From contig NZ_AUJU01000009.1 in NCBI RefSeq assembly GCF_000424385.1, positions 1-64,000 on the forward strand: a stretch of DNA of 64,000 bases, given 5' to 3'. Shown in pieces: positions 1 to 8,118 of this stretch. Under the pieces are notes generated by a model. It had not been told where the DNA came from and ran no database searches. It worked only from the letters and a program-made list of their open reading frames with translations. Every line of letters starts with the position of its first letter. Position 1 is the stretch's first letter. Source of the stretch: Butyrivibrio sp. LC3010 (lineage in GTDB: Bacteria; Bacillota; Clostridia; Lachnospirales; Lachnospiraceae). Both the position numbers and the translations under genes were made by a program.

Positions 1-1590
1 GAAGAGAAGGAACTACAGACAGCAAAGGAAAAGATCCAGAATGCAGAAACTGCAAAGGCAAAGAATGAAGCATTAAATGCAGCAAACACAGCAGCTGAGA
101 ATGCAGAGACAACGCCTACAGAGGCTAACATCACTGCTGCAAAGAAGGCAGTTCAGGACGCACTTGATGCAAAGGTTGATCAAGATGAACTTAAAACAGC
201 AAATGGAAAAATCAAGAATGCGGAAACAGCCAAGGCAATAGTAGAAGCAGAAACAGCAGCAAAAGCAGCAGACGATGAACCTTCATCAGCAACTATCGAA
301 ACAGCTAAAGGCAAAATCGAAGCAGCAAATAAAGCAGGAGCAACAGATAGTGAACTTAAAACAGCAAATAATTATCTTAATTCTGCAATCGAAAAGTTAG
401 AGGAAGAGTCCAAAAAGGTTACTAAACCTGAAAATACGGACAATAAAACTGGGGAAACAGATACTGTGAATAGTAATTCTGTTAAGAATGAAAAAAGTAA
501 AAATGTTGGAGAGTCAGATAATATAAACAATATTGTCATGCCTGTTGAGGATGATAGCAAAAAGAACTCTGATAAGTTATCTGGTAGCGGTTCCAGCACA
601 GGTAATGAAGAGATTGTCGGAAACGAAACAGGAGCAGGTAGCGTACTGACAGGCGGAACTGTAGCAGGAGCAGGCAGCGAGTCCACAGGCGGAAGTGAAT
701 CCGGAGCAGGCGGCGATTCTACAGGTGGAAGCGCAGCAGGAGCAGGCAGCGATTCTACAAGCGGAAGTGAATCTGTAGCAGACAACGAGTCAGCAAGTGG
801 AAGCGAATCCGGAGCAGGCGGCGAATCTGAAAGTGCAAGTGACGCAGAAGAATCAACTGATGCCGAGGAAAACTCTGATGCAGAACAGAACTCTCCTGAG
901 CTCGAAAGCAATGAAGATATCACAGAGCCTGAAAACACAGTTTCTGATTCTGTTAATGATGCTACTGGAAATGCCTCAAGTGATGGGGAAACTCTTGAGG
1001 AAGATGAGGAGCAGGAAGAAGATGAATTCGATGAAGATTCATCCGATGATGCAGTACAAGATGCTAACGACAATAATCAGGACAGTGAAACACTTGCAAA
1101 TCACACCGGCGAAGACAATAGCACTGAGCAGCCAAGTGGAAATACTGATGAGGCATCTCAGGAAGAAGAGAATGTATCCCGTCTTCCTATGACAGTTACA
1201 GTGGAAGGCATCACATATCACATCGGTGTAGATGCTAAAGCAAGAGTTCTTAAAATTGGTGATATGAAATCCGCTTCAATCAATACAGTTACTGTTGATG
1301 GTGTTACATATCCTGTAATTGAGATTGAAACGAATGCTTGTACGAAGAATAAGAAACTCAAGAAGCTTTCAATTGGATTAAACGTTATGAAAATTGGAAG
1401 AAAGTCTTTCTATAAATGTAAAAAGCTTAAGTCAGTAAAGATAAAAGCTAACAAGAAACTCAAAGTAGAGAGCAGTGCATTTAAGAAGATTCATAGTAGT
1501 GCAGTCATCAAAGTTAAGGGTCTCAAAGGTTCTAAAAAGAATAAGCTTGTTAAAAAGATTAGAAAGCAAACAAATGCATTAGTAAAATAA
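1..1590 (+). CDS. Repeat-rich cell-surface protein with C-terminal LRR region (5' end outside window)
   Basis: The reading frame is open from base 1, so this is the C-terminal 529 residues of a larger protein; an internal ATG at 466 is not the likely start. Visible residues 1-135 hold Ala/Lys/Glu-rich helical repeats of about 55-59 residues, with cores such as ELQTAKEKIQNAETAKA at about 4 and ELKTANGKIKNAETAKA at about 63, and a weaker copy at about 118; these look like FIVAR-type surface repeats. Residues of about 200-285 are a Gly/Ser/Ala low-complexity block built on GAGS/TGGSES units, followed by a very acidic stretch to about 390. The C-terminus (about 395-529) is Lys-rich with LRR_5/BspA-like features (KSFYKCKKLKSVKIKANKKL). 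The arrangement suggests a secreted, wall-exposed stalk with a binding tip, but no ligand can be assigned. A hairpin terminator follows directly. Confidence 0.8.
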   Translation, partial: EEKELQTAKEKIQNAETAKAKNEALNAANTAAENAETTPTEANITAAKKAVQDALDAKVDQDELKTANGKIKNAETAKAIVEAETAAKAADDEPSSATIETAKGKIEAANKAGATDSELKTANNYLNSAIEKLEEESKKVTKPENTDNKTGETDTVNSNSVKNEKSKNVGESDNINNIVMPVEDDSKKNSDKLSGSGSSTGNEEIVGNETGAGSVLTGGTVAGAGSESTGGSESGAGGDSTGGSAAGAGSDSTSGSESVADNESASGSESGAGGESESASDAEESTDAEENSDAEQNSPELESNEDITEPENTVSDSVNDATGNASSDGETLEEDEEQEEDEFDEDSSDDAVQDANDNNQDSETLANHTGEDNSTEQPSGNTDEASQEEENVSRLPMTVTVEGITYHIGVDAKARVLKIGDMKSASINTVTVDGVTYPVIEIETNACTKNKKLKKLSIGLNVMKIGRKSFYKCKKLKSVKIKANKKLKVESSAFKKIHSSAVIKVKGLKGSKKNKLVKKIRKQTNALVK

Positions 1591-1602
1591 TCTTTCATCA
1601 AG

Positions 1603-1630
1603 GCTCCCGAAGAAATTCGGGAGTCTTTTT
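1603..1630 (+). terminator. Rho-independent terminator after the surface protein gene
   Basis: The arms CTCCCGA and TCGGGAG form a 7-bp stem with a short A-rich loop, followed by a run of T, 14 bases after the stop codon. Confidence 0.8.
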
Positions 1631-1705
1631 ATGTGCTGTATGAAAACGTATTCCTTAGATAAACTATGTAAAATAGGCAATAATCTTAGTGAAATTACAC
1701 ATAGA

Positions 1706-1733
1706 TTGTTAACTGACGATATATTATTATAAT
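1706..1733 (+). promoter_or_regulatory. Probable sigma-A promoter of pyk
   Basis: TTGTTA and TATAAT are separated by 16 bases and lie about 75 bases upstream of the pyk start. The -35 region reads TTGTTAAC, which matches one half of the Rex consensus (TTGTTAA), but the second half is missing, so Rex control is only a weak possibility. Confidence 0.55.
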
Positions 1734-1806
1734 TTGGGCAGAATTTTTCTATGCCTATTCAGCATGTTTTTATATTTTATTTAATGTATATTATAGAGGA
1801 GATTTT

Positions 1807-3222
1807 ATGAGAAAGACGAAAATTGTATGTACCATCGGACCTGCCAGTGAATCAGAGGAGATGATTGCTGCTCTTTGCAAGGCAGGAATGAACGTGGCAA
1901 GACTTAATTTTTCACATGGAGATCATGAGGAGCAACTTACAAGAATTAAGAGAATTAAGAAAGTACGTAAGGAACTGGGGCTTCCTATTGCTATTCTTCT
2001 TGATACCAAGGGACCTGAGTATAGAATTGGCACTTTCAAGGATGGAAAAGTCAACCTTGAAGCAGGTAAGAAATTCACATTTACAACAGAGAATATCAAG
2101 GGTGATGACACCATTGTTTCCGTAAGCTATAAGAATCTTGCTAAGGAATTATTTAAGGGAGACAGAATTCTCCTTAATAATGCACTTCTGGAGTTCAAGG
2201 TTCTTTCAACTGATGGAGTTAAGATTGAGACAGAGATAATAACAGGCGGTGAGCTTTCAGATAAAAAGAGTATGAGTTTCCCCGGAAAACATATCAAGCA
2301 GGTTTATCTTTCAGAGCAGGATAAGTCCGATATTCTTTTTGGTGTACAGAATGATGTTGATTTCATCGCATGCTCATTTGTTTCTGTGAAACAGGACCTG
2401 GTGGATGTACATGAGTTCCTTAAGGCTCATAATGGCAATGATAAGGTTCAGCTTATTGCCAAGATTGAGAATCAGTCCGGTTATGACAATATTGAAGAGA
2501 TATGTACAGAGTGTGACGGTATCATGGTTGCAAGAGGTGACATGGGCGTTGAGGTTCCTTTTGAGCAGCTTCCTGCAATCCAGAAGGATCTTATTACCAA
2601 GTGCCGTATGCTCGGTAAGAGAGTTATAACAGCAACTGAGATGCTTGAATCAATGATCCACAATCCTCGTCCTACAAGAGCAGAGACCTCTGATGTGGCA
2701 AATGCTGTTTATGATGGCACAAGTGCTATCATGCTTTCTGGTGAGACAGCTGCCGGCGCTTATCCGGTTCAGGCAGTTGAAACTATGTCTAAGATTGCTG
2801 AGACAACAGAGCAGAACATCCACTACAACAAGCGTTTCTACAACTATGATTTCCTTATCAAAAATGATGTAGATGCAATTTCTCATGCTACCTGCGGAAT
2901 GGCAATAGATCTTGATGCCAAGGCAATTGTAGCCTGCACACTTTCCGGACGTACAGCCAGAATGGTTTCAAGATTCCGTTCTCCTGTTGATATCATTGGC
3001 CTTACAACAAATGAGAAGACCTGGAGATGGCTCTCACTTTCATGGGCAGTTACTCCCAAGATGTGTGATGTATTCCCTTCAACAGATGTCCTTTTCTACA
3101 GTGCCAAGAAGGTTGCTATTGAAACCTTTGATTTAAAGGAAGGCGATAAAATCGTAATAACAGGTGGCGTTACCAACGGTGAATCCGGTAACACAAACCT
3201 TATAAAAATTGAAGATGTTTAA
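1807..3222 (+). CDS. pyk: Pyruvate kinase
   Basis: Catalyses the last ATP-yielding step of glycolysis, phosphoenolpyruvate plus ADP to pyruvate plus ATP, in the cytoplasm. The 471-residue length matches the short E. coli PykF type without the extra C-terminal phosphotransfer domain found in Bacillus. Visible motifs: N-terminal KTKIVCTIGPAS, GMNVARLNFSHG, LLDTKGPE, the active-site block LIAKIENQSGYDN with catalytic Lys219, then GDMGVEVP and the substrate loop PRPTRAETSDVANAV. The start has a good site (GAGGA about 7 bases upstream). It has its own promoter and a downstream terminator, so it is probably monocistronic. Confidence 0.97.
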   Translation: MRKTKIVCTIGPASESEEMIAALCKAGMNVARLNFSHGDHEEQLTRIKRIKKVRKELGLPIAILLDTKGPEYRIGTFKDGKVNLEAGKKFTFTTENIKGDDTIVSVSYKNLAKELFKGDRILLNNALLEFKVLSTDGVKIETEIITGGELSDKKSMSFPGKHIKQVYLSEQDKSDILFGVQNDVDFIACSFVSVKQDLVDVHEFLKAHNGNDKVQLIAKIENQSGYDNIEEICTECDGIMVARGDMGVEVPFEQLPAIQKDLITKCRMLGKRVITATEMLESMIHNPRPTRAETSDVANAVYDGTSAIMLSGETAAGAYPVQAVETMSKIAETTEQNIHYNKRFYNYDFLIKNDVDAISHATCGMAIDLDAKAIVACTLSGRTARMVSRFRSPVDIIGLTTNEKTWRWLSLSWAVTPKMCDVFPSTDVLFYSAKKVAIETFDLKEGDKIVITGGVTNGESGNTNLIKIEDV

Positions 3223-3340
3223 TGTAAGATGAGTGTTAAAGTTTATCAGGAGACCATCAAAACCTTTTATGGATAGGTTAATCCGTGCCGCCAGGCAAGA
3301 TGGCGGGTATCTATAAAATCAGAAAACCAGAGCAAAATCA

Positions 3341-3372
3341 AGTCCGATTGGATTTACCAACCGGACTTTTTT
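3341..3372 (+). terminator. Hairpin terminator or attenuator between pyk and the amidase gene
   Basis: AGTCCG..TTGG pairs with CCAA..CGGACT around an ATTTA loop, with one internal mismatch, and is followed by six T. It lies 119 bases after the pyk stop and 62 bases before the amidase start, so it either ends pyk transcription or acts as an attenuator in the amidase leader. Confidence 0.8.
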
Positions 3373-3434
3373 GCATATTTTCTTCTCATTATGTAAAATT
3401 AGAAATATTGAAAAGGTATACAGAGGTTATTATC

Positions 3435-4625
3435 ATGAAGAAAATAAAAAATATTTCAATCCTACTTGTTCTCATACTTACACTTGCCGGGTGCGGTAGT
3501 AAGAGAGCAGATATTGAGATAAATGAGAATGATTATAGTAGTTTATTTGAAAAAATAGATGATGAATCTGATGGTACAACTGAAACCAGTGATGAAATCG
3601 ATTCCTCAGCATCATCGGATACGAAAGATATAGCTGAAACACTAAACGATGATACTGCGTTGGAATCTGAAGATGGGATTCAGACTGAAAAAGCTGATGA
3701 AACTGAGGCGCAAACTACGGAAATAAATGCAGATGATAAAACAACTGCAGAAAATGAAAGCGAAGTAACCGAAGCAGCAGATAGTGAAGCTGAGGTAACA
3801 TCAGCAGAAAATGGACAAGATGAAGCAGCTTCAGCAGAAAATAATGCGGATGTAGAAAAAACAACTGACGCAGATGTTGAGAATAATGCAGTTGACACTA
3901 ATGCAACGAATAATGCTTCTGACGTACCAACAGAGACTCCTTCCGATGAATCAAACAGCGCAGACGTGATTAGCGTTTCAGCACCGCCTCAAACCGGAGG
4001 CCACATAGTTGTTATAGATCCGGGACATCAAAGTAAGGCGATGACAGACAAGGAGCCAAATGGCCCCGGTTCTACCAACATGAAAATGAAGGTCACAGGT
4101 GGAACTTCCGGCAGAACTACAGGACTTGCAGAATACCAATTAGCCCTGGACATAGGCTTAAAGTTAAAGGCAGAGCTTTCAAACAGGGGATACACAGTTG
4201 TTATGACAAGAGAATCGAATGATGTAAGCCTTAGTAATGTTGACCGTGCACAGATAGCAAACAATGCAGGTGCGGAGGCATTTATAAGGATTCATGCTAA
4301 CGGTTCTGAGGACACTTCGGTAAATGGTGCCATGACTATATGCCAGACTCCTAACAATCCATATAATGCTGCGTATTATTCCCAGTCCAGAAAACTATCT
4401 GACTGTGTGCTGGATTCTTTTGTTGCTGCAACGGGCTGTAAGAAGCAGTATGTATGGGAGACTGATACCATGACCGGAATAAACTGGGCTAATGTTCCTT
4501 CAACCATAATTGAGATGGGATACATGACTAATCCGACTGACGATACCAACATGGCAAACGCAGATTATCAGCAGAAAATGGTTGCTGGAATTGCTAACGG
4601 TATAGATAATTACTTTACAAATTGA
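3435..4625 (+). CDS. N-acetylmuramoyl-L-alanine amidase, lipoprotein
   Basis: A cell-wall hydrolase that cleaves the bond between N-acetylmuramic acid and L-alanine. The start at 3435 is preferred over an upstream in-frame ATG at 3285 because it has an AGAGG site and gives a clear lipoprotein signal: MKK, a hydrophobic core and the lipobox LAGC with Cys20 as the lipid anchor. Residues of about 25-180 are an acidic Glu/Asp/Ser/Thr/Asn-rich linker that would extend the enzyme from the membrane into the wall. The C-terminal 215 residues are an Amidase_3 domain with zinc ligands in IDPGH, the Glu of GLAEYQLAL and the His of IRIHANG, and the catalytic Glu in IIEMGYMTN. About 396 residues. The leader upstream contains a terminator-like hairpin. 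Confidence 0.92.
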   Translation: MKKIKNISILLVLILTLAGCGSKRADIEINENDYSSLFEKIDDESDGTTETSDEIDSSASSDTKDIAETLNDDTALESEDGIQTEKADETEAQTTEINADDKTTAENESEVTEAADSEAEVTSAENGQDEAASAENNADVEKTTDADVENNAVDTNATNNASDVPTETPSDESNSADVISVSAPPQTGGHIVVIDPGHQSKAMTDKEPNGPGSTNMKMKVTGGTSGRTTGLAEYQLALDIGLKLKAELSNRGYTVVMTRESNDVSLSNVDRAQIANNAGAEAFIRIHANGSEDTSVNGAMTICQTPNNPYNAAYYSQSRKLSDCVLDSFVAATGCKKQYVWETDTMTGINWANVPSTIIEMGYMTNPTDDTNMANADYQQKMVAGIANGIDNYFTN

Positions 4626-4646
4626 TCAATGCTAAATATTTAGACT

Positions 4647-6197
4647 ATGAATTCACAGGAAAAAAATGATAGAAAAAAAGCATATATCGCAATAGATTTA
4701 AAGTCTTTTTATGCTTCAGTTGAGTGTCAGGATTTAAGCCGTGATCCGCTTACTACTAATCTCGTTGTTGCAGACAGAAGCAGGACTTCCAAAACTATAT
4801 GTCTGGCAGTTTCTCCGGCTCTTAAGAAATATGGGATTCCGGGAAGGGCCAGACTTTTTGAGGTTGAACAAAAAGTAAAAGAGATAAATGATGCGCGATT
4901 AAGAAAAGCTCCAGGTCATGTTTTTACAGGTGAATCCGACGACGAGGAAGAGCTTCAAAGCAATCCGTCTTTGAAACTTTCATTTGTTGCAGCTGTACCC
5001 AGAATGGCGAGATATATGGAAATCAGTACTAAGATTTACAAGGTCTATCTGGGCTACATTGCACCTGAAGATATTCATGTGTACTCAATAGATGAGGTTT
5101 TCATTGATGCCACGAAGTATCTTGAGATTTATAAGAAGACTCCGAAGGAGCTTGCCAGCGAAATGATAAAAGCGGTTGAGGCCAATACCGGGATTACAGC
5201 AACAGCCGGAATCGGCACCAATTTATATCTTTGTAAGGTGGCGATGGATATAATGGCAAAGCATGCCAAGGCTGATGAAAATGGCGTCAGGATAGCTGAG
5301 CTTGATGAGATGAGTTATCGCAAAGAGCTTTGGGAGCATCAGCCACTGACGGATTTTTGGCGAGTGGGAAAAGGGTATGTGAAAAAACTCAATTCCTTCG
5401 GTTTATATACCATGGGAGATGTGGCAAGGTGCAGCATCGGCGGAGTTAACGATTTTCATAATGAAGAGCTTCTATATAAAACCTTCGGAATAAATGCTGA
5501 GCTTTTGATTGACCATGCATGGGGGTATGAGCCCTGCACCATGGAGATGATAAAAAAGTTTAAGCCTGAAAATAACAGCCTTAGTCAGGGTCAGGTCCTG
5601 CACTGTCCGTACACCTATGAAAAGGCAAGGATAATAGTGCGTGAAATGGCAGATGCGCTTTCTATGCAGCTTTTGGAAGCAGGTAAAGTTACGGATCAGG
5701 TGGTGCTTACTGTGGGTTATGACATAGAAAGCCTAAACAATCCGGAAATCATGAAGAAGTATCATGGGAAGATAAAGAAGGACTATTACGGAAGGAATAC
5801 GCCTGAGCACGCTCATGGCAGTTATAATCTTAGTGCTTACACGGCTTTGTCCAGTCATATTATTGAAGCTGCGCTATGTATATATGAAGAGCATGTTAAC
5901 CCTATACTTCTCATAAGGCGCTTAAATATAACGGCAGTTCATGTGATTGATGAGGCTGATGCGATTAAGAAAAAAGATGAATCCTTTGAGCAGCTTTCAT
6001 TATTTGAGAACTATGAAGAGAAGGAGCTCCATAAGAAGGAGGAAAAGGCCGCTGATGAGAAGGAGCTTGTTCTGCAAAAGGCAGCTCTGGAAATAAAGAA
6101 AAGATTTGGAAATAATGCCATTGTGAAGGGAACCAGTCTGCAAGAGGGTGCCACCGGACTTGAGAGAGGCAGGCAGATTGGCGGACACAAGGCCTGA
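4647..6197 (+). CDS. Y-family (UmuC/DinB-type) DNA polymerase
   Basis: A translesion DNA polymerase of the ImpB/MucB/SamB (UvrX-like) group. The catalytic carboxylates are visible in YIAIDLKSFYASVEC near the N-terminus and in VYSIDEVFIDATKYL. The C-terminal half holds little-finger-like sequence (NSLSQGQVLHCPYTYEKA), and the last 100 residues are charged and helical with EQLSLF, which resembles a clamp-binding peptide (QxxLF type). At 516 residues it is longer than DinB and fits the UvrX-like group. The start has no strong ribosome site, and it lies only 21 bases after the amidase stop, so translational coupling is possible. Members of this group are usually next to a YolD-like gene; here that gene is 4.3 kb away at 10543. 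Confidence 0.9.
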   Translation: MNSQEKNDRKKAYIAIDLKSFYASVECQDLSRDPLTTNLVVADRSRTSKTICLAVSPALKKYGIPGRARLFEVEQKVKEINDARLRKAPGHVFTGESDDEEELQSNPSLKLSFVAAVPRMARYMEISTKIYKVYLGYIAPEDIHVYSIDEVFIDATKYLEIYKKTPKELASEMIKAVEANTGITATAGIGTNLYLCKVAMDIMAKHAKADENGVRIAELDEMSYRKELWEHQPLTDFWRVGKGYVKKLNSFGLYTMGDVARCSIGGVNDFHNEELLYKTFGINAELLIDHAWGYEPCTMEMIKKFKPENNSLSQGQVLHCPYTYEKARIIVREMADALSMQLLEAGKVTDQVVLTVGYDIESLNNPEIMKKYHGKIKKDYYGRNTPEHAHGSYNLSAYTALSSHIIEAALCIYEEHVNPILLIRRLNITAVHVIDEADAIKKKDESFEQLSLFENYEEKELHKKEEKAADEKELVLQKAALEIKKRFGNNAIVKGTSLQEGATGLERGRQIGGHKA

Positions 6198-6221
6198 AGA
6201 CCTAATAATGATGATTTTGTA

Positions 6222-6236
6222 TGAAAATGATTATCA
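6222..6236 (+). promoter_or_regulatory. Candidate Fur-type operator
   Basis: The 15-mer TGAAAATGATTATCA matches the 7-1-7 Fur box TGATAATNATTATCA at every defined position except one, and it lies inside the perfect 13-bp palindrome AATGATTATCATT (6226-6238). It is the only such site noticed and stands upstream of the condensation/ACP/ligase operon. Regulation by iron is inference from the match alone. Confidence 0.45.
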
Positions 6237-6291
6237 TTGTTGGATATTAAGAAGTTGAAGTTATTTGAAAAGTTATATATGGGATTTGCAG

Positions 6292-6350
6292 AATGACCGA
6301 ATTAACGAACGTTTTATGAAAAAGTGTTCGATAAGTTTCGGTCATTTTTT
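6292..6350 (+). terminator. Hairpin terminator between the polymerase and the condensation gene
   Basis: The 10-base arms AATGACCGAA and TTCGGTCATT pair perfectly, with an inner GAAC/GTTC helix, and T residues follow. It probably ends transcription of the polymerase gene, but it also lies between the Fur-like box and the start at 6450, so it could attenuate the operon. Confidence 0.75.
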
Positions 6351-6449
6351 ATGCATGTGTTCATTAAGAGCTTCAGGGTATGGCCTTGCGGAAACTATTA
6401 TGATAACGTCTGTGTTGTTAAAGAAAACAAGAACTTATGAGGAAACGTT

Positions 6450-7835
6450 ATGAAAAAAGTATATCCGCTTACAGCGGCACAAAAGATGCATTACAGATGG
6501 ATAAGAGAATACGGCACGCAGCAGGTTTCAGGGCTTAGCGTCGTGGCAGCACTAAAGGCAGAGCTTGATTTTGGGTTATTAAAAAAGTGTATCGAACTTG
6601 AAATGGAACGCTATGGCTGCATGAGGGTGCGCTTTACAAAAGCAGATGAAGATGGTCAGATCAGTCAGTACATAATTAAAAAGGATCACCGGGATATACC
6701 GTTAAAGGATTTATCCGGGATGAGCCTTAAAGAAGCTGATGACCTTATGCAAAGTTGGGCATATCAGACCTTTGATGGAGATGACATTCCTATGTGCGAA
6801 GTTTTTATGATAAAGCTTCCTGAAGGGTATCGTGGGTTTTTCATACACATGGATCACAGGCTCATTGATTCCTGTGGAGTTATGGTCATGACAAACGATA
6901 TCATGTCGCTGTACACCCATTATAGGTTTGGCTCAGAGTATCCGCAGGATCTGGCCGATTTTGAGTTGGTACTTGAATCTGATTTAAGAAAAGCAGGAAA
7001 TGAAAAGCGGTTCATAAAGGATAAGAAATTCTGGGACGAGCAATTGGATATGTATGGTGAACCGGTGTATTCAGATATTCAGGGGCCGTCAGTGCTGGAA
7101 GAGTCGAGAAAAAGGCATAATAACAAAAAGCTTCGAAGCGCTGATATAGAAAGAAAAGAGTTATTTGTTGCAGTTAAGGATTATAAACTGGACCCCGGAC
7201 CAACAAAGGAACTGATGGATTTCTGCATCAATCACGGGTTATCAATGACTAACCTTTTATTACTGGGACTAAGGACATATCTGTCAAAACAGAATGACGG
7301 GCAGGAGGATATTTCGGTTCAGAATTTTATTTCCAGAAGGTCAACTAAGGACGAATGGACTTCAGGTGGAAGCAGAACGATAATGTTCCCCTGCAGGACA
7401 GTCATAAGTTCTGATACTGATTTTTTATCAGCTGCTTTTGAAATACAGACAATTCAGAATAAGATTTATATGCATAGCAACTACGATCCCACGCTGATTT
7501 ATGACGAGATCAGAAAAAGATATAACACGCCGGATGATACCACCTATGAGAGCTGCTACCTGACTTATCAGCCCATGACTGTTAAGATGGACAATCCTTT
7601 TCTTAAAAATATTCCGATGCATGCCAAGTGGTTTGCCAATGGTGCAGCCACTAAGAAAATGTATCTGACAGTATCCCATACAGAGGATGGTGGCATGAAT
7701 TTTTCGTATCATTATCAGACAGTGAAGCTTAATGAAAAGGATATGGAGCTGCTTAATTATTATCTGATGCGAATCCTCTTTATGGGGGTTCAAAATCCGG
7801 ATATGACAGTAGGAAGCATTATGGAAACAGTCTGA
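6450..7835 (+). CDS. Free-standing condensation-domain protein (NRPS-like)
   Basis: A single condensation (C) domain of 461 residues with no attached adenylation or carrier domain. It opens with YPLTAAQKMHY, the C1-type start of the family. The catalytic motif normally written HHxxxDG appears as D135-H136-R-L-I-D140-S: the second, catalytic His and the Asp are kept, but the first His and the Gly are changed. The late part (NFISRRS, MFPCRTVI) fits the C-domain fold. GAGG lies about 9 bases before the ATG. It is followed after 23 bases by an acyl carrier protein and then an AMP-forming ligase, so the likely job is joining an acyl group carried on the ACP to an amine or alcohol. The product is unknown; an acyltransferase of the same superfamily remains possible. 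Confidence 0.75.
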   Translation: MKKVYPLTAAQKMHYRWIREYGTQQVSGLSVVAALKAELDFGLLKKCIELEMERYGCMRVRFTKADEDGQISQYIIKKDHRDIPLKDLSGMSLKEADDLMQSWAYQTFDGDDIPMCEVFMIKLPEGYRGFFIHMDHRLIDSCGVMVMTNDIMSLYTHYRFGSEYPQDLADFELVLESDLRKAGNEKRFIKDKKFWDEQLDMYGEPVYSDIQGPSVLEESRKRHNNKKLRSADIERKELFVAVKDYKLDPGPTKELMDFCINHGLSMTNLLLLGLRTYLSKQNDGQEDISVQNFISRRSTKDEWTSGGSRTIMFPCRTVISSDTDFLSAAFEIQTIQNKIYMHSNYDPTLIYDEIRKRYNTPDDTTYESCYLTYQPMTVKMDNPFLKNIPMHAKWFANGAATKKMYLTVSHTEDGGMNFSYHYQTVKLNEKDMELLNYYLMRILFMGVQNPDMTVGSIMETV

Positions 7836-7858
7836 AAGATAATAGGAGGAGACAGGTT

Positions 7859-8098
7859 ATGAGTAAAGAAATGAAATTTAAGGAAATAATTGCACAGTAC
7901 TGTGAGGTATCAGCAAAGGATATGAAAAACGCACTTCGCTTTCGTGAGGATCTGGGTTTTTCATCACTTGATTTTATGTCATTTTTAGGAGAGCTTGAGG
8001 ATGAATTTGATGTGGAGCTGGAGCAGGAAAAAGCAACATCAATCCATACAGTAGGGGAGGCATTAGAGCTTCTTAACGAACTTGAGATGGCTGGTTGA
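7859..8098 (+). CDS. Acyl carrier protein
   Basis: A 79-residue acidic helical protein with the phosphopantetheine attachment site in FREDLGFSSLDFMSFLGELE, the modified residue being Ser36 just before Leu-Asp. Length and motif match stand-alone ACP/PCP proteins. It lies between the condensation gene (23 bases) and the ligase gene (20 bases) behind a strong AGGAGG site, which indicates one operon in which this ACP carries the activated acid between the ligase and the condensation enzyme. It is more likely a dedicated carrier than the fatty-acid ACP, since no fab genes are near. Confidence 0.88.
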   Translation: MSKEMKFKEIIAQYCEVSAKDMKNALRFREDLGFSSLDFMSFLGELEDEFDVELEQEKATSIHTVGEALELLNELEMAG

Positions 8099-8118
8099 AT
8101 AACGAATAAGGAGTGTGT

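Noticed and set aside
372-1073. Long minus-strand ORF rich in Ser/Leu opposite the surface protein gene
   Set aside because: It is the antisense of a GC-biased repeat and acidic region; the composition is that of a shadow frame with no motif.
3285-3434. Upstream in-frame extension of the amidase gene
   Set aside because: It would run through a terminator hairpin and put the lipoprotein signal inside the protein.
6265-6453. Small ORF overlapping the terminator before the condensation gene
   Set aside because: It runs through a hairpin terminator, has no ribosome site and overlaps the real start at 6450.
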